Source of the DNA: an uncultured Pelagibacteraceae bacterium
Lineage (GTDB): Bacteria; Pseudomonadota; Alphaproteobacteria; Pelagibacterales; Pelagibacteraceae
DNA length: 64,000 nucleotides
Assembly: GCA_902530635.1 (NCBI GenBank)
Contig: CACABC010000005.1
Coordinates: forward strand, 1-64,000
Reading direction: 5' to 3'
Shown: piece by piece, positions 54,214 to 62,623 of the stretch
Layout: each line of letters starts with the position of its first letter
Position numbering within the stretch: position 1 is the first letter of the stretch
Translations under genes and position numbers: made by a program
Notes under the pieces: model-generated
Seen by the model: only the letters and a program-made list of their open reading frames with translations
What the model was told of the DNA's origin: nothing
The model's database searches: none

Positions 54214-55311
54214 TTACCAGGTATTTATATCGTTAAAAGTTGTGAAAACCATGAGAGAAATTAATAAAAATAGACCGATTCGAAAGAAACCTTCTTGAGT
54301 TTTTTGTGACAAAGGACGCCCTAAAATTTTTTCAAATAAGAAAAACATTAAATGTCCTCCATCTAACAAAGGTATTGGAAATAAATTAATAAGACCCAAA
54401 CTTATAGAAATGTAAGCAATGGTCATTATAAAAGCTAAAACGCCAAATTCGGCTACTTGTCCCGAAATTTTAGCTATTTTTATCGGTCCTCCTAATTGAG
54501 TAGTATCTGCTTTGCCTCTGATCAATAATCCTACATAATTAATTGTGGTTTTAGATACAAACCAAATTTCTTTTATTGAATAATATAATGCTGTAGCAGG
54601 TCCTAATTTTTTTTGATTTATCTCACTAGTTGCTGGAATTATTGAAATACCAATTACTTTTTTATTAATTGAATTTCCAAAAACATCTTTGGACTGAATG
54701 ATTTCAGTACCAGTTTCTAATGTAATTTCTCTGTCGTTTCTTAAAACCTTTATATCAATCTTATTTGATGAAGCGGTATTTATAAAAGTTGAAACCTCTC
54801 TTATGCTTAACACTTTATTATTATTTATACCTATTATGATATCATTTTTTTTCAAACCAGCTTTTTCTGCAGGACTATCTATAGAGACTTTTTCAATTTT
54901 TGGTGGAGTAAAGTCTTTACCAATAAAAATATAAATTAATGAAAAAATTAGAATAGCAAGCAAAAAGTTGGCTAAAGGCCCGCCAAAAACAATTAAAGCC
55001 CTTTGATAAAGTGGTTTAGTTATGAATAATTTTGATTGATCATTTTTACTATATTTTTTTAAAATTTCTGCTTGTTCTGCTTGACTAAAAACGTTTCTAT
55101 CTCCGAAGAATTTAACATAACCACCAAGAGGAATTAGGCAAAATTTCCACCTTGTGCCACTTTTATCGTTAAATCCAAAAATTTCTTTTCCAAAACCTAT
55201 TGAAAAATCTTTAACTCCTACACCATATTTTTTTGCAAAATAATAATGCCCGTATTCGTGAACAAAAACAACAATAGTTATTAAAATTATAAAAGGTATA
55301 ATAAAATTCAT
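54214..55311 (-). CDS. rseP: RseP-like site-2 metalloprotease
   Basis: Intramembrane zinc protease, about 365 residues. The zinc motif is VHEYGHYYFAKKYG near residue 20 and the second metal ligand is in PIPLLDGGHLMFF near 320. Between them lies one PDZ domain (SPAEKAGLKKNDIIIGINNN), as in other alphaproteobacterial RseP/MmpA proteins. The start is set at 55311, giving an ATGA overlap with the rhomboid stop; the track start is three codons upstream. It is not beside dxr or bamA, its usual neighbours, but directly behind a rhomboid protease. Confidence 0.9.
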   Translation of the reverse strand: MNFIIPFIILITIVVFVHEYGHYYFAKKYGVGVKDFSIGFGKEIFGFNDKSGTRWKFCLIPLGGYVKFFGDRNVFSQAEQAEILKKYSKNDQSKLFITKPLYQRALIVFGGPLANFLLAILIFSLIYIFIGKDFTPPKIEKVSIDSPAEKAGLKKNDIIIGINNNKVLSIREVSTFINTASSNKIDIKVLRNDREITLETGTEIIQSKDVFGNSINKKVIGISIIPATSEINQKKLGPATALYYSIKEIWFVSKTTINYVGLLIRGKADTTQLGGPIKIAKISGQVAEFGVLAFIMTIAYISISLGLINLFPIPLLDGGHLMFFLFEKILGRPLSQKTQEGFFRIGLFLLISLMVFTTFNDINTW

Positions 55312-56036
55312 TGTTCCCAAGGTCCTTTTTTATTCTCTTTTTTTGACGTTTGTTTTATTTTTTTTCCTGTATTCTTCTTATTAAAAAATAATATCAAAAT
55401 CACACCAGAAATAAAACCACCTATATGTGCGGCGTATGCTACACCACCAACTGATGATGTAGATAGGAAAGAGTTTATAAATTGTAAAATGAACCAAAAA
55501 CCCAATACATAAAGAGCTCTAATCTTAATTAATTGACTAAAAAAACCAAACGGAATTAATACTAAAACCTTAGCATTTGGATAATTTATTAAATAAGCAC
55601 CTAAAACTCCTCCGATTGCACCACTTGCTCCTATCATAGGGATTTGTGAGTTGGTATCCATTAATACTTGTGACATTGCTGCACCTACTCCACAAACAAA
55701 ATAAAAAATTATGAAATTTAAAGTTCCTAAATCATCTTCGATATTATCAGCAAAGATCCATAGGTAAAGCATATTTCCAATTAAATGCATCCAGCCACCA
55801 TGCATAAACATTGAAGTAAAAATAGTACCGACTGGAGAAATTTTATAAAGATCACTTGGCAATTGATCAATCCCTAACAGTACAGAGGGTATTAAACCAT
55901 AAGAATAAGTGAAATCTCTTAATTCGACTTCACTCAAACCTAGTTGAGCAATAAATATGAGTACGCAGAAACCAATTATACCGTAGCTAACAATTGGTCT
56001 TGAATTGGTTGGATTATCATCTTTAAGAGGTATCAT
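55308..56036 (-). CDS. Rhomboid-family intramembrane serine protease
   Basis: A six- to seven-helix membrane protease of 242 residues. The catalytic serine is in MIGASGAIGGVLGAYL near residue 138 and the catalytic histidine in AYAAHIGGFISGVIL near 207. The loop FTSMFMHGGWMHLIGNMLYL near 78 carries the conserved HxxxN oxyanion motif. A Lys-rich cytoplasmic tail ends the protein. It overlaps the site-2 protease gene by 4 nt, so the two intramembrane proteases are co-expressed. Confidence 0.92.
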   Translation of the reverse strand: MIPLKDDNPTNSRPIVSYGIIGFCVLIFIAQLGLSEVELRDFTYSYGLIPSVLLGIDQLPSDLYKISPVGTIFTSMFMHGGWMHLIGNMLYLWIFADNIEDDLGTLNFIIFYFVCGVGAAMSQVLMDTNSQIPMIGASGAIGGVLGAYLINYPNAKVLVLIPFGFFSQLIKIRALYVLGFWFILQFINSFLSTSSVGGVAYAAHIGGFISGVILILFFNKKNTGKKIKQTSKKENKKGPWEQ

Positions 56037-56101
56037 TTATAATAATTTTTAAGATCTTTTTCCTAATTAACCATTATTTTAATCATTTGATTTTATCAAC
56101 C

Positions 56102-56107
56102 TATAAT
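56102..56107 (+). promoter_or_regulatory. -10 box of the bactofilin gene
   Basis: A perfect TATAAT ends 13 nt before the ATG at 56121, which would leave a leader of only about 6 nt. No Shine-Dalgarno is visible in the gap (TGTACAATTAAAT). Confidence 0.5.
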
Positions 56108-56120
56108 TGTACAATTAAAT

Positions 56121-56432
56121 ATGGCAGAAAAAACTACAGTACTATTATCTGATGTTACAATCAAAGGTAACATAATCGAAAAAGAGAAGTTGATGACCGA
56201 CTCTAAAATCGATGGAGATATTACAGCAGATAAAGTTCAAACATATGAAAGTTCAAAAATTACAGGAAATATCAATTCTTCAAATGTAAGCTTAGGGGGA
56301 ACTTTAAAAGGAAATATAAATTCTGATAAAGTTAGAATAAAGTCAACAGCAGATGTTGATGGAGTATTAAATCAGAAAAATCTATCTATTGAAGATGGAG
56401 CAAAATTAAAAATAAAAGCAGAAACTAACTAA
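56121..56432 (+). CDS. Bactofilin-like cytoskeletal protein
   Basis: A 103-residue protein consisting almost only of a bactofilin beta-helix core, with regular turns such as VTIKGNIIEKEKLMTDSKID, GDITADKVQTYESSKITGNI and LKGNINSDKVRIKSTADVDG. The repeating G(N/D)I pattern fits the polymer-forming family that makes filaments without nucleotide. Flanking disordered tails are very short. It is a single gene convergent with the LysR gene, with no gap. Confidence 0.88.
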   Translation: MAEKTTVLLSDVTIKGNIIEKEKLMTDSKIDGDITADKVQTYESSKITGNINSSNVSLGGTLKGNINSDKVRIKSTADVDGVLNQKNLSIEDGAKLKIKAETN

Positions 56433-57323
56433 CTAAAATTTCCACTCACTTACTTTGCTGAATAAAAAATTTCTAAAAGCTTTTACTTTACCAACATTCT
56501 TTAAAGATTGAGGATAAACGAAATGTGTCTCTGTTAACGGCCCCTCAATTTCAGGTAGGACCTTAATTATATTTGGCACATTAACTGTTATATAATCTGG
56601 TAATGCAGCTAAACCAACTCCACTTTGTACAGCGAGAAGCAATCCATAAACACTATTAACTTTCATTATTGGTTTTCTCTTTTTATTATCTTTTGATCCC
56701 AATTTAAGAGCCCAATCAGGATTAAAAACAGGCGATGGTGCACCTCTTCCATATGTAATAAATTTATGTTTATTTAAATCAGATATTTTTTTTGGATGTC
56801 CACTCTTTTCTAAATATTTTGTAGATCCATAAATATGATAATGAAGGTCGATTAGTTTTTTTTGAATATAGTTTAGTTGTTTTGGTCTTCTCATAAATAT
56901 ACCTATGTCTGCTTGCCTAGTGCTCAAGTCTAATTCTTTGTCATCAAAAATTAAATCAATTTCAATTTCAGGATATAAACTCATAAACTCCTGTATTCGT
57001 GGAGTAAGCCAGGTCGTTCCAAAACTCACTACTGTCGTGACAGTTAATTTTCCATTAATTTTATCTTTCTCATCTCCAAGAGTAGCTTCAACATCCTTAA
57101 GCTTAGAAATAACTTCATTAGCTGTTTTATACAAATATTCTCCATTATTTGTAAGAACCAAGCCTCTTGCGTGTCTTTCAAAAAGATGAATTTTTAAATC
57201 TTGTTCCAAAGATTGAATTTGTCGACTAATTGCCGATTGACTAAGATTTAAAATTGTTGATGCATTAGTGAAACTTCCAGCCTCTGCGACGGTGTGAAAA
57301 ATCTTTAATTTATCCCAATCCAT
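56433..57323 (-). CDS. LysR-family transcriptional regulator
   Basis: A 296-residue LysR regulator. The helix-turn-helix is MDWDKLKIFHTVAEAGSFTN to LSQSAISRQIQSLEQDLKIH near residues 1-50. The effector domain begins KLTVTTVVSFGTTWLTPRIQ and contains SGVGLAALPDYI. The effector is unknown. It starts 14 nt after the acuI stop on the same strand and so is likely in the same operon, unlike the divergent layout usual for LysR and its target. Confidence 0.92.
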   Translation of the reverse strand: MDWDKLKIFHTVAEAGSFTNASTILNLSQSAISRQIQSLEQDLKIHLFERHARGLVLTNNGEYLYKTANEVISKLKDVEATLGDEKDKINGKLTVTTVVSFGTTWLTPRIQEFMSLYPEIEIDLIFDDKELDLSTRQADIGIFMRRPKQLNYIQKKLIDLHYHIYGSTKYLEKSGHPKKISDLNKHKFITYGRGAPSPVFNPDWALKLGSKDNKKRKPIMKVNSVYGLLLAVQSGVGLAALPDYITVNVPNIIKVLPEIEGPLTETHFVYPQSLKNVGKVKAFRNFLFSKVSEWKF

Positions 57324-57337
57324 AAATGATTATTTTT

Positions 57338-58339
57338 TTATTTGTTTGTATTAATGATTGCTCTTCCTGAAAACTCACCCTTTAATAATTTTGGATAAGT
57401 TTCTAATAGCTCATTAAGGTTAAGTTCTTGAGTAAATGTTTGTACTTTCGAGAAATCAATTAATTTAGCAGCTTCATTCCAAACAAATTCTCTTCTTTTT
57501 ATTGAAGACCCTGATGAGTCTATTCCCCAAAGTTTAACTCCTCTTATTATGAATGGCATGACTGTAGTATTAATTTTATTTCCTCCTGCATTACCGCATG
57601 CGGCTACTATACCCCCGGGTTTTGTTTGAGCAAAAATTTTTGTGAGCGAAGCTCCACCAACTGTATCAACAACACCGTCCCATATACCTTTTTCTAATAA
57701 TTTACTCTCACCCTCGAACTCTTTTCTATCAATAATATTCTTTGCACCTAAATTTTTTAAATATTCTTCCTTATCTTTTTTACCTGTCACAGCATGCACA
57801 TCATATCCCATTTTAGATAATATCATCACGGCAATACTTCCAACACCTCCAGTAGCTCCAGTCACTAAAACATCTTTTACTTTAGTGCCTAACAGTAGTT
57901 CTTCTTTTGCTTTTACCGCAAAAGAACAAAGTAATGCGGTAAAACCTGCGGTTCCAAGCATCATTGATTTTTTACTATCAAGATCTTTAGGAATTTTAAT
58001 TAAAAAATTTGAGTCAACTTTTGCGTATTGTGAAAAACCACCAAAATAAGCCTCGCCTACTCTAAAACCGGTTAATATTACATTATCGTCTTTTTCAAAT
58101 TTATTATCTACGCTTTCAACAACTGTCCCAGAAAAATCTATGCCAGGTATAAATGGAAATTTTCTTACAATTCTCCCACCATCCTTTAGTATTAAGGCAT
58201 CTTTATAATTTAAACTTGAGTAATCAACTTTAACTAATACATTCCCGTCTTTTAATATATCTTCAGTTACCTCTTTTACTTCTCGAGTAAATTGATTGTT
58301 TTGATTGTCTATAAGAATAGCTTTGAATTTATTTGACAT
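57338..58339 (-). CDS. acuI: Acrylyl-CoA reductase-like MDR oxidoreductase (AcuI/YhdH family)
   Basis: NADPH-dependent medium-chain reductase; 333 residues. The N-terminal SSLNYKDALILKDGGRIVRK and PFIPGIDFSGTVVES are characteristic of the YhdH/AcuI branch. The cofactor site is VLVTGATGGVGSIAVMILSK near residue 150, and GIDSSGSSIKRRE near 275 is also typical. AcuI converts acryloyl-CoA to propionyl-CoA, which detoxifies acrylate released from DMSP. This role is known for the family in marine bacteria and is inferred here. No ddd or dmd gene lies in the window. Confidence 0.88.
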   Translation of the reverse strand: MSNKFKAILIDNQNNQFTREVKEVTEDILKDGNVLVKVDYSSLNYKDALILKDGGRIVRKFPFIPGIDFSGTVVESVDNKFEKDDNVILTGFRVGEAYFGGFSQYAKVDSNFLIKIPKDLDSKKSMMLGTAGFTALLCSFAVKAKEELLLGTKVKDVLVTGATGGVGSIAVMILSKMGYDVHAVTGKKDKEEYLKNLGAKNIIDRKEFEGESKLLEKGIWDGVVDTVGGASLTKIFAQTKPGGIVAACGNAGGNKINTTVMPFIIRGVKLWGIDSSGSSIKRREFVWNEAAKLIDFSKVQTFTQELNLNELLETYPKLLKGEFSGRAIINTNK

Positions 58340-58403
58340 TTGTTTGATCTTACATGTGACAAATTAATATGACAAATAATTTCTTTAAGTACTATTATTT
58401 TAA

Positions 58404-58598
58404 ATGAAGAGATTTCCCTATTATATAAGATTGAGCATAATAATTTTAATATTACTCTCCCCAATACCAGCATTTCAAATAGGGTGGTATTTATTTGGAA
58501 AAAAAGATGGTTTATTATTTGCTTTTTGTTATGGAATAATTGCGGTGTCTTTTGCTTGCTACAAATTTTATTTGGATAATTGGAGAGATGAAGATTAA
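58404..58598 (+). CDS. Small two-helix membrane protein
   Basis: A 64-residue ORF with two hydrophobic helices (LSIIILILLSPIPAFQIGWYL and DGLLFAFCYGIIAVSFACYK) separated by a short FGKKDG turn, and an acidic end (NWRDED). No family is recognised. It is divergent from acuI and overlaps the convergent folE stop by 4 nt. The clear membrane topology supports a real gene. Confidence 0.6.
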   Translation: MKRFPYYIRLSIIILILLSPIPAFQIGWYLFGKKDGLLFAFCYGIIAVSFACYKFYLDNWRDED

Positions 58599-59212
58599 TT
58601 TTTATCTGAAATATATCTTAAAAAACGATTTTGAAAACTTAAATCGTTTTTAAATTTACCTAAAAAATAATTTGTAATTGTGGTTGCCTTTTCTTTTTTA
58701 ATTCCTCTCATGGTCATACACTGATGTGTAGAATCTATTGTAACTGCAACTCCATAGGCATCTAGACCTTTCATTAAAGTTTCGGCAATCTGCATAGTTA
58801 ATCTTTCTTGTGTTTGAAGTCTTTTAGAGTAAACCTCAACAACTCTTGCAAGTTTACTCAAACCTACTACTCTTTTATTTGGGAGATATGCAACGTGCGC
58901 AACTCCAATTATTGGAGCCATGTGATGTTCACAATGACTTGAGATAGATATATTTTTTTGTAAAACCATATCGTCATATCCATTAACGTCTCCGAAAGTC
59001 TTTAATAATTCTGAAGTTATTTCCTGCTTATATCCTTTGAAATATTCTTTGAAAGCTTTTGTTACTCTTCTTGGCGTTTCACGTAGTCCTTCTCTATTAG
59101 GATTTTCACCTATCCAACTCAAAATAGTCCTGAAAGCTTCTTCAGCCTGGGCATCAGTAATTTCCGATTTCTCTTTTAAGATAGTATTGTCAGTGTTTTT
59201 AACTATTTTCAT
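58595..59212 (-). CDS. folE: GTP cyclohydrolase I
   Basis: First enzyme of tetrahydrofolate synthesis; about 205 residues from the start chosen at 59212 (MKIVKNTDNTIL). The track's longer start adds 16 hydrophobic residues that are not part of the family. Zinc and catalytic residues are visible in ISSHCEHHMAPIIGVAHVAY near residue 95 and STHQCMTMRGIKK near 165. GENPNREGLRETPRRVTKAF is the typical N-terminal signature. It is divergent from hisI. Confidence 0.95.
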   Translation of the reverse strand: MKIVKNTDNTILKEKSEITDAQAEEAFRTILSWIGENPNREGLRETPRRVTKAFKEYFKGYKQEITSELLKTFGDVNGYDDMVLQKNISISSHCEHHMAPIIGVAHVAYLPNKRVVGLSKLARVVEVYSKRLQTQERLTMQIAETLMKGLDAYGVAVTIDSTHQCMTMRGIKKEKATTITNYFLGKFKNDLSFQNRFLRYISDKN

Positions 59213-59288
59213 AACAATTAGAATTAATATATAATAATTTTTATTTATGCAAACTTCCACTATATTAATAACTAATTAATTTTATCAA

Positions 59289-59756
59289 ATGTTTAAAAAA
59301 AGAGAAAATGTCGCGGATATTGAAGAGGGAAATCTACTTTCTCCTAAATTCGACAAGGATGGTCTTATCCCTGTAACAACAACAGATTTTGATACAAAAG
59401 AGGTTTTGATGCAAGGATACATGAACTCTGAGGCACTTAAAAAAACTATAGAAACTAAAGAGGCACATTATTGGAGTAGAACAAGAAAACAAGTATGGCA
59501 CAAAGGTGAAACTAGCGGTTTTGTTCAAAAAGTTATTGAGATGAGAGTTGATGATGATCAAGATTCTATTTGGTTAAGTGTAGATATAGGAGATGGATCA
59601 AGCTGCCATGTAGGATATAAATCTTGTTTTTATAGATCAATTTCACTTGGGAAAATTGAAAATAGTGAAAAAATAAAAATAGAATTTAAAGAAAAGAAGA
59701 AAAAGTTTGATCCAAAAATAGTCTATAAAGGAAAACCAAATCCAACGAAAATATAG
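59289..59756 (+). CDS. hisI: Phosphoribosyl-AMP cyclohydrolase
   Basis: Histidine biosynthesis enzyme opening the adenine ring of PR-AMP; 155 residues, the stand-alone form without a HisE domain. Motifs are EVLMQGYMNSEALKKTIETK near residue 38, HYWSRTRKQVWHKGETSGF near 62, and the zinc-site DIGDGSSCHVGYKSCFYR near 100. It is alone here; other his genes are not in the window. Confidence 0.95.
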   Translation: MFKKRENVADIEEGNLLSPKFDKDGLIPVTTTDFDTKEVLMQGYMNSEALKKTIETKEAHYWSRTRKQVWHKGETSGFVQKVIEMRVDDDQDSIWLSVDIGDGSSCHVGYKSCFYRSISLGKIENSEKIKIEFKEKKKKFDPKIVYKGKPNPTKI

Positions 59757-59758
59757 AT

Positions 59759-60277
59759 TTAACTATTAAATAACATTATAATTAAAAATAGCAGTAGTGC
59801 TTGTATAAACCAGCACACCACTACGACTCCAAATGCTTTCCATAAACTTTTGTAATCAAGAGCTTGTCTTACTCCAACAACCATACAAGCAAGCATCCAT
59901 AGAGAAGATCCAATAAACGTTACTGTCATTAACTCTGGTGTAAAACCAAAAACTCTAATTATGCCCGGAGCACTTGAAAAACCAATTGTTCTTAGTAATT
60001 CTCCATGGTTGCTTTTGGTTTGTTTGTCAGGAAATAACTTTGTTCCGACTATATAAATCAAAAATGCCCAGAAATACCAACTAGCTAAAGATAACAATGG
60101 ACCTAAAAGAAAGTTAGTGGCTCCTAAGTGTATAGCGCCAATGCCAGCAGCTAAACTTGAGAGAACGACTACAGAGGCTGCTTGAAAAGTTGCTGATTTA
60201 TCATGCTCAACTTCTTCGTACAGATCAGGATCAATCTTTATTGCTCGATAAATTCTATTTAGAAAACTTGTTTTCAT
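59759..60277 (-). CDS. Yip1-domain membrane protein
   Basis: A 172-residue integral membrane protein of the Yip1/DUF1282-like type. The soluble N-terminus SFLNRIYRAIKIDPDLYEEV is followed by about five helices. Conserved pieces are the polar SNHGELLRTIGFSSAPGIIR loop and the VVGVRQALDYKSLWKAFGVV segment. No function is known. It starts directly after the FOXRED1-like gene's stop and may share a transcript with it and tspO. Confidence 0.75.
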   Translation of the reverse strand: MKTSFLNRIYRAIKIDPDLYEEVEHDKSATFQAASVVVLSSLAAGIGAIHLGATNFLLGPLLSLASWYFWAFLIYIVGTKLFPDKQTKSNHGELLRTIGFSSAPGIIRVFGFTPELMTVTFIGSSLWMLACMVVGVRQALDYKSLWKAFGVVVVCWFIQALLLFLIIMLFNS

Positions 60278-61381
60278 TTAAAGCACATAAGGTTCAGGTG
60301 TTTTTTTATTTTCAAGAACTCTATTAACTGATAACGCACTCAAATCAATTGATTGAAACGATCCAGTGTTTATAAGTTCTGTTAAAGCTCTTCCAATACC
60401 GGGCGCTTGCATTAAGCCCCTGCCTGTAAAACCAGATGCTAAGTATAAATTTTTATACTTTGGATGTTTTCCAATAACTGCGTTGTTATCTAATTTGTTA
60501 CAATCGTAATAACCTGCCCATCCTCCTGTTAATTTTAGTTTTTCAAAAATAGGTATTCTTTTTGCTAATGCTGGCCAGACTAACTCTTCAAAATGATCCC
60601 AATCTGGTTCCAGATTATTAGCATCAAATGTTGAGATAGGTGAACCGGCCAAATATTCTTTTCCTTCTGGTCTCCAATAAACACCCGTTGTAAAATCTGA
60701 TGTCAAAGGCATTTCGGGTATATGTTTGGGACAACTAACTCTAAATACAGTATGTTTTTGTGGTACTACCGGTACATCTTTGAGTAAATTATTTGTGTTA
60801 TATCCTACTGCGCAAATAATAATATTTGAATTGATTTCAGAAACATCTTTGATTTCACCTTTTATAAACTCTGCACCTTGTTCTATAGCCTTATTTTTGA
60901 GTGCTCCATGAAATAAATAAGGGTCAATCCACCCTTCTTTTTTATCATCTGTATAAGTAACAGTTTCAATACCCTCGTCATTTACATAAGGAAATTTTTT
61001 TTTTAATTCAGATCCTTTGATATTTTTAGTACCTGCCTCGCATTGTTTATGGTTTTTTAATGCTTCATATTGTTCTGGGGCATGTTCTGGTCCAAAAAGA
61101 AATAAATAACCGTTTGGAACCACACTTGCTGTAGGTTTTGGATTTTTTTTAGTTTTTAATAGTTCAGGAACTTGAAAAATGAACTCTTTTGCATACTTAC
61201 CAAGTAATATATTTTCTTTTTGAAAGAATTGTCTTCTAAAACCACCCAAAGATAGTGGAAACGATGCTTTTTTGTATGTCGGATCCTGCTCTATAACTTT
61301 TACCTTTCTACCTTCTTTTGTTAAAAAGTAAGCTGTTGCCGTACCAATTATTCCCCCACCAATTATAACGATATCATCCAT
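60278..61381 (-). CDS. FAD-dependent oxidoreductase, FOXRED1-like
   Basis: DAO-superfamily flavoprotein of 367 residues. The FAD site is IVIIGGGIIGTATAYFLTKE at the N-terminus, followed by SLGGFRRQFFQKENILLGKY. From memory, the C-terminal half lines up closely with human FOXRED1: KKEGWIDPYLFHGAL, HFEELVWPALAKRIPIFE, GGWAGYYDCNKLDNNAVIG, SGFTGRGLMQAPGIGRAL and FQSIDLSALSVNR. FOXRED1 is a mitochondrial complex I assembly factor. Other DAO enzymes act on sarcosine or related amines, so an amine oxidase role is the alternative. It lies 2 nt after tspO. Confidence 0.82.
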   Translation of the reverse strand: MDDIVIIGGGIIGTATAYFLTKEGRKVKVIEQDPTYKKASFPLSLGGFRRQFFQKENILLGKYAKEFIFQVPELLKTKKNPKPTASVVPNGYLFLFGPEHAPEQYEALKNHKQCEAGTKNIKGSELKKKFPYVNDEGIETVTYTDDKKEGWIDPYLFHGALKNKAIEQGAEFIKGEIKDVSEINSNIIICAVGYNTNNLLKDVPVVPQKHTVFRVSCPKHIPEMPLTSDFTTGVYWRPEGKEYLAGSPISTFDANNLEPDWDHFEELVWPALAKRIPIFEKLKLTGGWAGYYDCNKLDNNAVIGKHPKYKNLYLASGFTGRGLMQAPGIGRALTELINTGSFQSIDLSALSVNRVLENKKTPEPYVL

Positions 61382-61383
61382 AA

Positions 61384-61848
61384 TTAATTCAAGTAAAAAA
61401 TACTAGCATTAAGTAATAAAGCATAGCTAGACCATAGCAAATAAGGTGTCATTAGTAAAAAACTTAATTTATTAGTTTTATAATAAATTTTCATTAACCA
61501 AAGAATAAAAAATAATATTATTAACAAATTTAGTAGTGCCAAAAAAATTTGGTGAAAACCAAAAAAAATAATGCTCCAAATTGAATTAAAAAATATATGT
61601 ATAAAATAGATTTTTAAGTTTTTAGTATCTTTGATTTTAATCCAGTTGAGCCATATTGCTATAGACATAAAAATATAAAGGGTGGTCCATACAGGACCAA
61701 AAACCCAAGATGGAGGGCTATAGGCTGGCTGGCTAATTTGAGAGTACCATGGTTCTTTGAATATTGATGTAACAACTCCACCTATTGCAGAAGCTAAAAA
61801 AGTAATTAAGACTATTATTATTAAAGATAGATATTTATTATTAAACAT
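61384..61848 (-). CDS. tspO: TspO/MBR-family protein
   Basis: Five-helix membrane protein of the translocator-protein family, which binds porphyrins and is linked to light and oxygen responses; 154 residues. The Trp/Pro-rich motif WYSQISQPAYSPPSWVFGPVW near residue 33 is diagnostic, followed by FNSIWSIIFFGFHQ near 90 and LLWSSYALLLNASIFYLN at the end. It is divergent from the SDR gene with a 21-nt gap and heads a tspO-FOXRED1-Yip1 unit. Confidence 0.93.
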   Translation of the reverse strand: MFNNKYLSLIIIVLITFLASAIGGVVTSIFKEPWYSQISQPAYSPPSWVFGPVWTTLYIFMSIAIWLNWIKIKDTKNLKIYFIHIFFNSIWSIIFFGFHQIFLALLNLLIILFFILWLMKIYYKTNKLSFLLMTPYLLWSSYALLLNASIFYLN

Positions 61849-61858
61849 TATTATGAGA

Positions 61859-61864
61859 TATAAT
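61859..61864 (+). promoter_or_regulatory. -10 box 5 nt before the SDR start codon
   Basis: TATAAT ends 5 nt before the ATG at 61870, so transcription would start at the A of the start codon or next to it. The gap between divergent tspO and this gene is only 21 nt, so a leader is hardly possible whichever -10 is used. Confidence 0.55.
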
Positions 61865-61869
61865 TAATT

Positions 61870-62622
61870 ATGAGTGAAAACCAGAAAAAAGTTTGGGTGA
61901 CGGGTGCTAGTAGCGGAATAGGAAAAGCTGTTGCTGAAAAATTTGCAAAGGAAAATTGGAAAGTTGCAATTTCTGCTAGAAGAGAAGAAATTTTAAATGA
62001 AATGGCAAAAAATCAAAATATTTTTTCTTTTCCAATGGATGTAACTGACCAAAATAAAACTGAAGAAACTTTTAATAAAATTATTAAAGAGTTTGGTAAT
62101 TTAGACTTGTGCATATTTAGCTCTGGCACTTATGAGAGAAAGTCAGAAAAAGGATTGAGTGTCGACAATGTGAAAACAGTAATAAATGTAAATTTTATTG
62201 GTGTAGTTGGTTGTGTCAAAGCGGTGCAAGAATACTTTCAAAATAAAAAAAGTGGACATATTTCAATTGTATCATCCCCAGTTGGTTACAGAGGTTTACC
62301 AAAATCTTCTGGTTATACAGCTTCAAAAGCTTCACTGAACAATTTTACACAGGGAATATATTTCGATTTCAAAAAGTTTAATGTGAGAGTTACTTTGATT
62401 TCCCCAGGATTTATCAAGACTGCTTTAACAGATAAAAATGAATTTAAGATGCCATTTTTAAAAGACACTAAATATGCTGCTGATAAGATATATGATGGTT
62501 TAATTAATAAAAAATCATTCGAAATTATATTCCCGCCACAAATAGCTTTTATTTATAAAATCTTTCAGATTTTACCAAATAAAGTTTATAATTTTTTGAT
62601 AAATAAGTTTGTTAACCGTTAA
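61870..62622 (+). CDS. Short-chain dehydrogenase/reductase
   Basis: Classical SDR of 250 residues. The cofactor site is VWVTGASSGIGKAVAEKFA near residue 9, the structural NVNFIGVVG near 107, the catalytic Ser in IVSSPVGYRG, and the YxxxK in SGYTASKAS near 151. The C-terminal segment is hydrophobic (FPPQIAFIYKIFQIL), as in SDRs that act near membranes. The substrate is unknown. Its neighbours DUF3833 and Cfa often occur with such an SDR in a conserved proteobacterial stress cluster. Confidence 0.9.
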   Translation: MSENQKKVWVTGASSGIGKAVAEKFAKENWKVAISARREEILNEMAKNQNIFSFPMDVTDQNKTEETFNKIIKEFGNLDLCIFSSGTYERKSEKGLSVDNVKTVINVNFIGVVGCVKAVQEYFQNKKSGHISIVSSPVGYRGLPKSSGYTASKASLNNFTQGIYFDFKKFNVRVTLISPGFIKTALTDKNEFKMPFLKDTKYAADKIYDGLINKKSFEIIFPPQIAFIYKIFQILPNKVYNFLINKFVNR

Positions 62623-62623
62623 T

